DNA of 64,000 nucleotides. It comes from Eutreptiella sp. 'Long Island Sound 2002'. Its lineage: Eukaryota > Euglenozoa > Euglenophyceae > Eutreptiales > Eutreptiaceae. Shown piece after piece: positions 25,776 through 36,658 of the stretch. The stretch lies in assembly GCA_964036045.1 (NCBI GenBank), contig OZ038380.1, forward strand, positions 8,703,913 through 8,767,912, given 5' to 3'. Under the pieces are notes generated by a model, which was not told where the DNA came from, did not search any database, and worked only from the letters and a program-made list of their open reading frames with translations. Numbering within the stretch: position 1 is the stretch's first letter; each line of letters begins with the position of its first letter. Made by a program: the position numbers and the translations under genes.

Positions 25776-28700
25776 AACACATGGTGAGAGCCCAGTTTTG
25801 TGTGTAATAATGATTTACCACAGTCCAATCATGACTTCTGCACAAAGGCTGCATGGCCAAGACCGAGCCAGTTTTGGAGCATTGTGACCACAATGTGGGG
25901 CACAAACAGTGAGTGCAGCATTGCCGCAAAAAACATATGGTGAGGCCCCAGTTTTGTGTGTAATAATGATTTACCACAGTCCAACCATGACTTCCGCACA
26001 AAGGCTGCATGGCCAAGACCGCGCCAGTTGTGGGGCACAGGGGCCACAATGGGGGGGCACAAACAGTGAGTGCAGCATTGCCGCAAAAAACACATGGTGA
26101 GGCCCCAGTTTTGTGTGTAATAATGATTTACTACAGTCCAATCATGACTTATGCACAAAGGCTGCATGGCCAAGACCGAGCCAGTTTTGTGGGACAGTGG
26201 CCACAATGTGGGACACAAACTGTGAGTGCAGCATTGCCGCAAAAAACATTTGGTGAGACCCCAGTTTTGTGTGCAATAATGATTTACCACAGTCCAATCA
26301 TGACTTCTGCACAAAGGCTGCATGGCCAAGACCGAGCCAGTTTTGGGGCACAGTGGCCACAATGTGGGGCACAAGCTGTTAGTGCAGCATTGCCGCAAAA
26401 AGCACGTGGTGAGACCCCAGTTTTGTGTGTAATAATGATTTACCACAGTCTAGCCATGACTTCTGCACAAAGGCTGCATGGCCAAGACCGAGCCAGTTTT
26501 GGGGCACAGTGGCCACAATGTGGGGCACAAACAGTGAGTGCAGCATTGCCGCAAAAAACACATGGTGAGACTTGAGTTTTGTGTGTAATAAGGATTTACC
26601 ACGGTCCAATCATGACTTCTGCACAAAGGCTGCATGGCCAAGACCGAGCCAGGTTTGGAGCATTGTGACCACAATGAGGGGCACAAACTGTGAGTGCAGC
26701 ATTGCCGCAAAAAACACATGGTTAGACCCCAGGCGTGTGTGCAATAATGATTTACCACAGTCCAACCATGACTTCTGCACAGAGGCTGCATGGCCAAGCC
26801 CGAGCCAGTTTTGGTGCACAGTGGCCACAATGTGGGGCACAAACTGTGAGTGAAGCATTGCCGCAAAAAACACATGGTGAGACCCCAGTCTTGTGTGTAA
26901 TAATGATTTACCACAGTCCAACCATGACTTCTGCACAAAGGCTGCATGGCCATGACCGAGCCAGCTTTGGGGCACAGTGGCCACAATGTGGGGCACAAAC
27001 AGTGAGTGAAGCATTGCCGCAAAAAAAACATGGTGAGACCCCAGTTTTGTGTGCAATAATGATTTACCACAGTCCAACTATGACTTCTGCACAAAGGCTG
27101 CATGGCCAAAACCGAGCCAGTTTTGGGGCACAGTGGCCACAATGTGGGGCACAAGCAGTGAGTGCAGCATTGCCGCAAAAAATACATGGTGAGACCCCAG
27201 TTTTGTGTGCAATAATGATTTACCACAGTCCAACCATGACTTGTGCAGAAAGGCTGCATGGCCAAGACCGAGCCAGTTATGGGGCGCAGTGGCCACAATG
27301 TGGGGTACAAACTGTGAGTGCAGCATTGCCGCAAAAAACACATGGTGAGACCCGAGTTTTGTGTGTAATAATGATTTACCACAGTCCAACCATGACTTCT
27401 GCACAAAGGCTGCATGGCCAAGACCGAGCCAGTTTTGGAGCATTGTGACCACAATGTGGGGCACAAACTGTGAGTGCAGCATTGCCGCCAAAAACACATG
27501 GTGAGACCCCAGGCGTGTGTGCAATAATGATTTACCACAGTCCAACCATGACTTCTGCACAAAGGCTGCATGGCCAAGCCCGAGCCAGTTTTGGGGCACA
27601 GTGGCCACAATGTGGGGCACAAACTGTGAGTGAAGCATTGCCGCAAAAAACACATGGTGAGACCCCAGTCTTGTGTGTAATAATGATTTACCACAGTCCA
27701 ACCATGACTTCTGCACAAAGGCTGCATGGCCAAGACCGAGCCAGTTTTGGGGCACAGTGGCCACAATGTCCGGCACAAACTGTGAGTGAAGCATTGCCGC
27801 AAAAAACACATGCTGAGACCCCAGTTTTGTGTGCAATAATGATTTACCACAGTCCAACCATGACTTCTGCACAAAGGCTGCATGGCCAAGACCGAGCCAG
27901 TTTTGGGGCACAGTGGCCACAATGTGGGGCACAAGCAGTGAGTGCAGCATTGCCGCAAAAGTTACATGGTGAGACCCCAGTTTTGTGTGCAATAATGATT
28001 TACCACAGTACAACCATGACTTGTGCAGAAAGGCTGCATGGCCAAGACCGAGCCAGTTATGGGGCACAGTGGCCACAATGTGGGGCACAAACTGTGAGTG
28101 CAGCATTGCCGCAAAAAACACATGGTGAGGCCCCAGTTTTGTGTGTAATAATGATTTACCACAGTCCAATCATGACTTATGCACAAAGGCTGCATGGCCA
28201 AGACCGAGCCAGTTTTGGGGCACAGTGGCCACAATGTGGGGCACAAACAGTGAGTGCAGCATTGCCGCAAAAAACACATGGTGAGACCCCAGTTTTGTGT
28301 GCAATAATGATTTACCACCGTCCAATCATGACTTCTGCACAAAGGCTGCATGGCCAAGACCGAGCCAGTTTTGGGGCACAGTGGCCACAATTGGGGGCAC
28401 AAACTGTGAGTGAAGCATTGCCGCAAAAAACACATGGTGAGACCCCAGTCTTGTGTGTAATAATGATTTACCACAGTCCAACCATGACTTCTGCACAAAG
28501 GCTGCATGGCCAAGACCGAGCCAGTTTTGGGGCACAGTGGCCACAATGTGGGGCACAAAGTGTGAGTGCAGCATTGCCGCAAAAAACACATGCTGAGACC
28601 CGAGTTTTGTGTGCAATAATGATTTACCACAGTCCAACCATGACTTCTGCACAAAGGCTGCATGGCCAAGACCGAGCCAGTTTTGCGGCACAGTGGCCAC

Positions 28701-29360
28701 AATGTGGGGCACAAGCAGTGAGTGCAGCATTGCCGCAAAAATTACATGGTGAGACCCCAGTTTTGTGTGCAATAATGATTTACCACAGTCCAACCATGAC
28801 TTGTGCAGAAAGGCTGCATGGCCAAGACCGAGCCAGTTATGGGGCACAGTGGCCACAATGTGGGGCATAAACTGTGAGTGCAGCATTGCCGCAAAAAACA
28901 CATGGTGAGGCCCCAGTTTTGTGTGTAATAATGATTTACCACAGTCCAATCATGAGTTATGCACAAAGGCTGCATGGCCAAGACCGAGCCAGTTTTGGGG
29001 CACAGTGGCCACAATGTGGGGCACAAACAGTGAGTGCAGCATTGCCGCAAAAAACACATGGTGAGACCCCAGTTTTGTGTGCAATAATGATTTACCACCG
29101 TCCAATCATGACTTCTGCACAAAGGCTGCATGGCCAAGACCGAGCCAGTTTTGGGGCACAGTGGCCACAATGTGGGGCACAAACTGTGAGTGAAGCATTG
29201 CCGCAAAAAACACATGGTGAGACCCCAGTCTTGTGTGTAATAATGATTTACCACAGTCCAACCATGACTTCTGCACAAAGGCTGCATGGCCAAGACCGAG
29301 CCAGTTTTGGGGCACAGTGGCCACAATGTGGGGCACAAAGTGTGAGTGCAGCATTGCCGT

Positions 29361-29366
29361 AAAAAA
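29361..29366 (-). terminator. Predicted Pol III T-run terminator downstream of SINE copy 1
   Basis: Going along the minus strand from the SINE head, the element has no run of four T's. The first such run is the six T's opposite AAAAAA at 29361-29366, inside the flanking satellite monomer. Use as a terminator is inferred from Pol III rules; no expression is shown. Confidence 0.45.
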
Positions 29367-29482
29367 CACATGCTGAGACCCGAGTTTTGTGTGCAATAAT
29401 GATTTACCACAGTCCAACCATGACTTCTGCACAAAGGCTGCATGGCCAAGACCGAGCCAGTTTTGCGGCACAGTGGCCACAA

Positions 29483-29488
29483 TGTGGG
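29483..29488. repeat. Target-site duplication, left, SINE copy 1
   Basis: TGTGGG precedes the insert and recurs at 29774-29779. Sister HOR units without the insert read AATGTGGGGCACAAGC (for example near 28700 and 30551), so one TGTGGG was duplicated on insertion. Confidence 0.85.
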
Positions 29489-29628
29489 TAAAGGTAAAGG
29501 TAAGTTGCTCGGGCGGTCTCCGAACTCCAGCGTATCAGTGATCCCTACCTGTCCCTCGCAGCATCCCTTCCGGCTCGCGGGGTCACCGACACCCTAGCGC
29601 CTAGGACACTGCGTTCCGCCCCCACCGG

Positions 29629-29638
29629 GGTTCGAACC
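29629..29638 (-). promoter_or_regulatory. Second B-box-like site in the duplicated SINE body
   Basis: GGTTCGAACC, itself palindromic, sits at the corresponding place in the second 80-bp body unit, 84 bases further along the element. No matching A box accompanies it, so independent activity is doubtful. The copy-2 equivalent is at 31480-31489. Confidence 0.6.
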
Positions 29639-29710
29639 GACGCTGCATCCCTTCCGGCTCGCGGAGCCACTGGCACCCTAGCGCCTAGGACAATGCGTTT
29701 GGCCTCCACC

Positions 29711-29722
29711 GGGATTCGAACC
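29711..29722 (-). promoter_or_regulatory. Pol III B box, SINE copy 1
   Basis: The minus strand reads GGTTCGAATCCC, an exact match to the B-box pattern GGTTCGANNCC. It is about 32 bases downstream of the A box, a normal tRNA-type spacing. The equivalent in copy 2 is at 31562-31573. Confidence 0.8.
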
Positions 29723-29754
29723 GAGCACCTTTAGTTCAGGCGTCACGTGCATGA

Positions 29755-29765
29755 CCGCTGAACTA
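29755..29765 (-). promoter_or_regulatory. Pol III A box, SINE copy 1
   Basis: The minus strand reads TAGTTCAGCGG, a good match to the tRNA-type A-box pattern (T-R-G-Y-N-N-A-R-N-N-G). It lies near the 5' end of the element, as in tRNA-derived SINEs. The equivalent in copy 2 is at 31606-31616. Confidence 0.75.
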
Positions 29766-29773
29766 CGAGACCT

Positions 29774-29779
29774 TGTGGG
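29774..29779. repeat. Target-site duplication, right, SINE copy 1
   Basis: TGTGGG directly follows the insert and leads back into GCACAAGCAGTGAG of the interrupted monomer. Confidence 0.85.
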
Positions 29780-31211
29780 GCACAAGCAGTGAGTGCAGCA
29801 TTGCCGCAAAAATTACATGGTGAGACCCCAGTTTTGTGTGCAATAATGATTTACCACAGTCCAACCATGACTTGTGCAGAAAGGCTGCATGGCCAAGACC
29901 GAGCCAGTTATGGGGCACAGTGGCCACAATGTGGGGCATAAACTGTGAGTGCAGCATTGCCGCAAAAAACACATGGTGAGGCCCCAGTTTTGTGTGTAAT
30001 AATGATTTACCACAGTCCAATCATGAGTTATGCACAAAGGCTGCATGGCCAAGACCGAGCCAGTTTTGGGGCACAGTGGCCACAATGTGGGGCACAAACA
30101 GTGAGTGCAGCATTGCCGCAAAAAACACATGGTGAGACCCCAGTTTTGTGTGTAATAATGATTTACCACCGTCCAATCATGACTTCTGCACAAAGGCTGC
30201 ATGGCCAAGACCGAGCCAGTTTTGGGGCACAGTGGCCACAATGTGGGGCACAAACTGTGAGTGAAGCATTGCCGCAAAAAACACATGGTGAGACCCCAGT
30301 CTTGTGTGTAATAATGATTTACCACAGTCCAACCATGACTTCTGCACAAAGGCTGCATGGCCAAGACCGAGCCAGTTTTGGGGCACAGTGGCCACAATGT
30401 GGGGCACAAAGTGTGAGTGCAGCATTGCCGTAAAAAACACATGCTGAGACCCGAGTTTTGTGTGCAATAATGATTTACCACAGTCCAACCATGACTTCTG
30501 CACAAAGGCTGCATGGCCAAGACCGAGCCAGTTTTGCGGCACAGTGGCCACAATGTGGGGCACAAGCAGTGAGTGCAGCATTGCCGCAAAAATTACATGG
30601 TGAGACCCCAGTTTTGTGTGCAATAATGATTTACCACAGTCCAACCATGACTTGTGCAGAAAGGCTGCATGGCCAAGACCGAGCCAGTTATGGGGCACAG
30701 TGGCCACAATGTGGGGCATAAACTGTGAGTGCAGCATTGCCGCAAAAAACACATGGTGAGGCCCCAGTTTTGTGTGTAATAATGATTTACCACAGTCCAA
30801 TCATGAGTTATGCACAAAGGCTGCATGGCCAAGACCGAGCCAGTTTTGGGGCACAGTGGCCACAATGTGGGGCACAAACAGTGAGTGCAGCATTGCCGCA
30901 AAAAACACATGGTGAGACCCCAGTTTTGTGTGCAATAATGATTTACCACCGTCCAATCATGACTTCTGCACAAAGGCTGCATGGCCAAGACCGAGCCAGT
31001 TTTGGGGCACAGTGGCCACAATGTGGGGCACAAACTGTGAGTGAAGCATTGCCGCAAAAAACACATGGTGAGACCCCAGTCTTGTGTGTAATAATGATTT
31101 ACCACAGTCCAACCATGACTTCTGCACAAAGGCTGCATGGCCAAGACCGAGCCAGTTTTGGGGCACAGTGGCCACAATGTGGGGCACAAAGTGTGAGTGC
31201 AGCATTGCCGT

Positions 31212-31217
31212 AAAAAA
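31212..31217 (-). terminator. Predicted Pol III T-run terminator downstream of SINE copy 2
   Basis: Six A's on the plus strand at the position equivalent to the site beside copy 1, the first T-run met on the minus strand after SINE copy 2. Confidence 0.45.
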
Positions 31218-31333
31218 CACATGCTGAGACCCGAGTTTTGTGTGCAATAATGATTTACCACAGTCCAACCATGACTTCTGCACAAAGGCTGCATGGCCAA
31301 GACCGAGCCAGTTTTGCGGCACAGTGGCCACAA

Positions 31334-31339
31334 TGTGGG
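31334..31339. repeat. Target-site duplication, left, SINE copy 2
   Basis: TGTGGG precedes the insert, with the partner at 31625-31630. It is identical to copy 1, supporting a single ancestral insertion. Confidence 0.85.
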
Positions 31340-31561
31340 TAAAGGTAAAGGTAAGTTGCTCGGGCGGTCTCCGAACTCCAGCGTATCAGTGATCCCTACC
31401 TGTCCCTCGCAGCATCCCTTCCGGCTCGCGGGGTCACCGACACCCTAGCGCCTAGGACACTGCGTTCCGCCCCCACCGGGGTTCGAACCGACGCTGCATC
31501 CCTTCCGGCTCGCGGGGCCACTGGCACCCTAGCGCCTAGGACAATGCGTTTGGCCTCCACC

Positions 31562-31573
31562 GGGATTCGAACC
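31562..31573 (-). promoter_or_regulatory. Pol III B box, SINE copy 2
   Basis: Same GGTTCGAATCCC word on the minus strand as in copy 1. Confidence 0.8.
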
Positions 31574-31605
31574 GAGCACCTTTAGTTCAGGCGTCACGTG
31601 CATGA

Positions 31606-31616
31606 CCGCTGAACTA
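31606..31616 (-). promoter_or_regulatory. Pol III A box, SINE copy 2
   Basis: Same TAGTTCAGCGG word on the minus strand as in copy 1. Confidence 0.75.
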
Positions 31617-31624
31617 CGAGACCT

Positions 31625-31630
31625 TGTGGG
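31625..31630. repeat. Target-site duplication, right, SINE copy 2
   Basis: TGTGGG directly follows the insert and resumes the monomer at GCACAAGCAG. Confidence 0.85.
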
Positions 31631-33490
31631 GCACAAGCAGTGAGTGCAGCATTGCCGCAAAAATTACATGGTGAGACCCCAGTTTTGTGTGCAATAATGA
31701 TTTACCACAGTCCAACCATGACTTGTGCAGAAAGGCTGCATGGCCAAGACCGAGCCAGTTATGGGGCACAGTGGCCACAATGTGGGGCATAAACTGTGAG
31801 TGCAGCATTGCCGCAAAAAACACATGGTGAGGCCCCAGTTTTGTGTGTAATAATGATTTACCACAGTCCAATCATGAGTTATGCACAAAGGCTGCATGGC
31901 CAAGACCGAGCCAGTTTTGGGGCACAGTGGCCACAATGTGGGGCACAAACAGTGAGTGCAGCATTGCCGCAAAAAACACATGGTGAGACCCCAGTTTTGT
32001 GTGCAATAATGATTTACCACCGTCCAATCATGACTTCTGCACAAAGGCTGCATGGCCAAGACCGAGCCAGTTTTGGGGCACAGTGGCCACAATGTGGGGC
32101 ACAAACTGTGAGTGAAGCATTGCCGCAAAAAACACATGGTGAGACCCCAGTCTTGTGTGTAATAATGATTTACCACAGTCCAACCATGACTTCTGCACAA
32201 AGGCTGCATGGCCAAGACCGAGCCAGTTTTGGGGCACAGTGGCCACAATGTGGGGCACAAAGTGTGAGTGCAGCATTGCCGTAAAAAACACATGCTGAGA
32301 CCCGAGTTTTGTGTGCAATAATGATTTACCACAGTCCAACCATGACTTCTGCACAAAGGCTGCATGGCCAAGACCGAGCCAGTTTTGCGGCACAGTGGCC
32401 ACAATGTGGGGCACAAGCAGTGAGTGCAGCATTGCCGCAAAAATTACATGGTGAGACCCCAGTTTTGTGTGCAAAAATGATTTACCACAGTTGAACCATG
32501 ACTTGTGCAGAAAGGCTGCATGGCCAAGACCGAGCCAGTTTTGGGGCATAGTGGCCACAATGTGGGGCACAAACAGTGAGTGCAGCATTGCCGCAAAAAA
32601 CACATGGTGAGGCCCCAGTTTTGTGTGTAATAATGATTTACCACAGTCCAATCATGAGTTATGCACAAAGGCTGCATGGCCAAGACCGAGCCAGTTTTGG
32701 GGCACAGTGGCCACAATGTGGGGCACAAACAGTGAGTGCAGCATTGCCGCAAAAAACACATGGTGAGACCCCAGTTTTGTGTGCAATAATGATTTACCAC
32801 CGTCCAATCATGACTTCTGCACAAAGGCTGCATGGCCAAGACCGAGCGAGTTTTGGGGCACAGTGGCCACAATGTGGGGCACAAACAGTGAGTGCAGCAT
32901 TGCCGCAAAAAACACATGGTGAGACCCGAGTTTTGTGTGTAATAATGATTTACCACAGTTCAATCATGACTTCTGCACAAAGGCTGCATGGCCAAGACCG
33001 AGCCAGTTGTGGGGCACAGTGACCACAATGTGGGGCACAAACTGTGAGTGCAGCATTGCCGCAAAAAACACATGGTGTGACCACCGGTTTGTGTGCAATA
33101 ATGATTTACGACAGTCCAACCATGACTTCTGCACAAAGGCTGCATGGCCAAGACCGAGCCAGTTTTGGAGCATTGTGGCCACAATGTGGGCCACAAACTG
33201 TGAGTGCAGCATTGCCGCAAAAAACACATGGTGTGACCCCAGTTTTGTGTGTAATAATGATTTACCAAAGTCCAACCATGACTTCTGCACAAAGGCTGCA
33301 TGGCCAAGACCGAGCCAGTTTTGGAGCATTGTGATCACAATGTGGGGCACAAACTGTTAGTGCAGCATTGCCGCGAAACAAATATGGTGAGGCCCCAGTT
33401 TTGTGTGTAATAATGATTTACCACAGTCCAATCATGACTTATGCACAAAGGCTGCATGGCCAAGACCGAGCCAGTTTCGGGGCACAGTGG

Positions 33491-36400
33491 CCACAATGTG
33501 GGGCACAAACTGTGAGTGCAGCATTGCCGCAAAAAACATATGGTGAGGCCCCAGTTTTGTGTGCAATAATGATTTACCACAGTCCAATCATGACTTCTGC
33601 ACAAAGGCTGCATGGCCAAGACCGAGCCAGTTTTGGAGCATTGTGACCACAATGTGGGGCACAAACTGTGAGTGCAGCATTGCCGCAAAAACACATGGTG
33701 AGGCCCCAGTTTTGTGTGTAATAATGATTTACCACAGTCCAATCATGACTTATGCACAAAGGCTGCATGGCCAAGACCGAGCCAGTTTCGGGGCACAGTG
33801 GCCACAATGTGGGGCACAAACTGTGAGTGCAGCATTGCCGCAAAAAACATACGGTGAGACCCCTGTTTTGTGTGCAATAATGATTTACCACAGTCCAATC
33901 ATGACTTCTGCACAAAGGCTGCATGGCCAAGACCGAGCCAGTTTTGGGGCACAGTGGCCACAATGTGGGGCACAAACTGTGAGTGCAGCATTGCCGCAAA
34001 AAACATACGGTGAGACCCCTGTTTTGTGTGCAATAATGATTTACCACAGTCCAACCATGACTTCTGCACAAAGGCTGCATGACCAAGACCGAGCCAGTTT
34101 TGGGGCACAGTGGCCACAATGTGGGGCACAAACTGTGAGTGCAGCATTGCTGCAAAAAACACATGGTGATACCCGAGTTTTGTGTGCAATAATGATTTAC
34201 CACAGTCCAATCATGACTTCTGCACAAAGGCTGCATGGCCAAGCCCGAGCCAGTTGTGGGGCACAGTGACCACAATGTGGGGCACAAGCAGTGAGTGCAG
34301 CATTGCCGCAAAAAACACATGGTGAGACCCCAGTTTTGTGTGTAATAATGATTTACCACAGTCCAACCATGACTTCTGCACAAAAGCTGCATGGCCAAGA
34401 CCGAGCCAGTTTTGGGGCACAGTGGCCACAATGTGGGGCACAAACAGTGAGTGCAGCATTGCCGCAAAAAACACATGGTGAGACCCCTGTTTTGTGTGTA
34501 ACAATGATTTACCACAGTCCAACCATGACTTCTGCAGAAAAGGCTGCATGGCCAAGCCCGAGCCAGTTTTGGAGCATTGTGACCACAATGTGGGGCACAA
34601 GCAGTGAGTGCAGCATTGCCGCAAAAAACACATGGTGAGACCCCAGTTTTGTGTGCAATAATGATTTACCACAGTCCAACCATGACTTCTGCACAAAAGC
34701 TGCATGGCCAAGACCGAGCCAGTTTTGGGGCACAGTGGCCACAATGTGGGGCACAAACTGTGAGTGCAGCATTGCCGCAAAAAACATACGGTGAGGCCCC
34801 AGTTTTGTGTGTAATAATGATTCACCACAGTCCAACCATGACTTCTGCACAAAGGCTGCATGGCCAAGACCGAGCCAGTTTTGGGGCACAGTGGCCACAA
34901 TGTGGGGCACAAACAGTGAGTGCAGCATTGCCGCAAAAAACACATGGTGAGACCCCAGTTTTGTGTGCAATAATGATTTACCACAGTCCAACCATGACTT
35001 CTGCACAAGAGCTGCATGGCCAAGACCGAGCCAGTTTTGGAGCATTGTGACCACAATGTGGGGCACAAACTGTGAGTGCAGCATTGCCGCAAAAAACATA
35101 TGGTGAGGCCCCAGTTTTGTGTGCAATAATGATTTACCACAGTCCAATCATGACTTCTGCACAAAGGCTGCATGGCCAAGACCGAGCCAGTTTTGGAGCA
35201 TTGTGACCACAATGTGGGGCACAAACTGTGAGTGCAGCATTGCCGCAAAAACACATGGTGAGGCCCCAGTTTTGTGTGTAATAATGATTTACCACAGTCC
35301 AATCATGACTTATGCACAAAGGCTGCATGGCCAAGACCGAGCCAGTTTCGGGGCACAGTGGCCACAATGTGGGGCACAAACTGTGAGTGCAGCATTGCCG
35401 CAAAAAACATACGGTGAGACCCCTGTTTTGTGTGCAATAATGATTTACCACAGTCCAATCATGACTTCTGCACAAAGGCTGCATGGCCAAGACCGAGCCA
35501 GTTTTGGGGCACAGTGGCCACAATGTGGGGCACAAACTGTGAGTGCAGCATTGCCGCAAAAAACATACGGTGAGACCCCTGTTTTGTGTGCAATAATGAT
35601 TTACCACAGTCCAACCATGACTTCTGCACAAAGGCTGCATGACCAAGACCGAGCCAGTTTTGGGGCACAGTGGCCACAATGTGGGGCACAAACTGTGAGT
35701 GCAGCATTGCTGCAAAAAACACATGGTGATACCCGAGTTTTGTGTGCAATAATGATTTACCACAGTCCAATCATGACTTCTGCACAAAGGCTGCATGGCC
35801 AAGCCCGAGCCAGTTGTGGGGCACAGTGACCACAATGTGGGGCACAAGCAGTGAGTGCAGCATTGCCGCAAAAAACACATGGTGAGACCCCAGTTTTGTG
35901 TGTAATAATGATTTACCACAGTCCAACCATGACTTCTGCACAAAAGCTGCATGGCCAAGACCGAGCCAGTTTTGGGGCACAGTGGCCACAATGTGGGGCA
36001 CAAACAGTGAGTGCAGCATTGCCGCAAAAAACACATGGTGAGACCCCTGTTTTGTGTGTAACAATGATTTACCACAGTCCAACCATGACTTCTGCAGAAA
36101 AGGCTGCATGGCCAAGCCCGAGCCAGTTTTGGAGCATTGTGACCACAATGTGGGGCACAAGCAGTGAGTGCAGCATTGCCGCAAAAAACACATGGTGAGA
36201 CCCCAGTTTTGTGTGCAATAATGATTTACCACAGTCCAACCATGACTTCTGCACAAAAGCTGCATGGCCAAGACCGAGCCAGTTTTGGGGCACAGTGGCC
36301 ACAATGTGGGGCACAAACTGTGAGTGCAGCATTGCCGCAAAAAACATACGGTGAGGCCCCAGTTTTGTGTGTAATAATGATTCACCACAGTCCAACCATG

Positions 36401-36658
36401 ACTTCTGCACAAAGGCTGCATGGCCAAGACCGAGCCAGTTTTGGGGCACAGTGGCCACAATGTGGGGCACAAACAGTGAGTGCAGCATTGCCGCAAAAAA
36501 CACATGGTGAGACCCCAGTTTTGTGTGCAATAATGATTTACCACAGTCCAACCATGACTTCTGCACAAGAGCTGCATGGCCAAGACCGAGCCAGTTTTGG
36601 AGCATTGTGACCACAATGTGGGGCACAAACTGTGAGTGCAGCATTGCCGCAAAAAACA
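33491..36658 (+). repeat. Perfect tandem duplication of a 10-monomer (1560-bp) unit
   Basis: Lines 33541-35050 and 35101-36610 read the same base for base at an offset of 1560; I found no difference. Identity ends at about 33491 on the left and about 36658 on the right. Shared private variants include a shortened A-run GCCGCAAAAACACATGG (one base lost), CTGCAGAAAAGGCTGC (one base gained), CATGACCAAGACC, GGTGATACCCGAG, TGTAACAATGATTTACC and AATGATTCACC. The one-base loss and gain cancel, keeping 1560. Confidence 0.95.

Larger units (their letters stand above)
29561..29724 (-). repeat. Internal tandem duplication in SINE copy 1 (two 80-bp units)
   Basis: Units 29561-29640 and 29645-29724 align without gaps and differ at nine positions by my count. 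Both carry GCATCCCTTCCGGCTCGCGG, ACCCTAGCGCCTAGGACA and TTCGAACCGA. Because each unit includes the T-arm/B-box region, the duplication probably arose from the 3' part of the tRNA head plus body. The copy-2 equivalent is at 31412-31575. Confidence 0.88.
29701..29772 (-). other. tRNA-like head of SINE copy 1
   Basis: The minus strand reads GGTCTCG at the 5' end and GGAGGCC at the 3' end, which can pair at six of seven positions including one G-U. TAGTTCAGCGG fits the D-arm/A-box region and CTCGGTTCGAATCCCGG fits a T-arm with four of five stem pairs. The anticodon arm does not fold convincingly and no amino-acid identity is assigned. It has 72 nt, about tRNA length, but is fused to a SINE body, so it is not called as a working tRNA gene. 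Confidence 0.75.
29489..29773 (-). mobile_element. tRNA-derived SINE-like retroelement, copy 1
   Basis: This 285-bp insertion interrupts a monomer inside CCACAATGTGGGGCAC. Read on the minus strand it starts with a 72-nt tRNA-like head (29772-29701), continues into a body made of two related 80-bp units (29724-29645 and 29640-29561, about 71 of 80 positions equal), and ends in a tail of TTTACC-type repeats (TTACCTTTACCTTTA). The head has a Pol III A-box match TAGTTCAGCGG and a B-box match GGTTCGAATCC with tRNA-like spacing. A 6-bp target duplication, TGTGGG, flanks it. There is no open reading frame, as expected of a non-autonomous SINE. The insert is CpG-rich (about 28 CpGs by hand count), unlike the satellite. 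I do not recognise the named family. Confidence 0.85.
31552..31623 (-). other. tRNA-like head of SINE copy 2
   Basis: Sequence identical by eye to the head of copy 1, with the same A-box and B-box words. Confidence 0.75.
31340..31624 (-). mobile_element. tRNA-derived SINE-like retroelement, copy 2
   Basis: This is the same element in the same orientation at the same position in the satellite monomer, 1851 bases downstream of copy 1. I see one difference: A at 29665 in copy 1 is G at 31516 here. The flanking satellite matches for kilobases, so this is a passive copy made by segmental duplication of the array (285-bp insert, 6-bp target duplication and ten monomers together give 1851), not a second transposition event. 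Confidence 0.87.
26600..32850 (+). repeat. Homogeneous 5-monomer HOR (780 bp), about seven units, with two SINE insertions
   Basis: Subtype markers recur every 780 bases, or every 1071 where a SINE (285 bp plus its 6-bp target duplication) intervenes. GTGAGTGAAGCATTGC is near 26849, 27629, 28409, 29189, 30260, 31040 and 32111. GACTTGTGCAGAAAGGC is near 27238, 28018, 28798, 29869, 30649, 31720 and 32500. CATGAGTTATGCAC is near 28953, 30023, 30803, 31873 and 32653. Units from about 28.1 kb to 32.5 kb are almost identical, which indicates recent amplification. The edges are gradual and approximate. Confidence 0.92.

Noticed and set aside
29489-29504. Telomere-like repeats (TAAAGG/TTTACC)
   Set aside because: Only about two and a half units are present and they sit at the expected 3' end of a SINE. 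The motif is not TTAGGG.
29701-29772. A functional tRNA gene
   Set aside because: The anticodon arm does not fold, the sequence continues into a SINE body and repeat tail, and it is flanked by a target-site duplication.
31340-31624. Independent second transposition of the SINE
   Set aside because: The target site, target duplication and kilobases of flanking satellite are the same as for copy 1, and only one base differs, so segmental duplication is the simpler explanation.
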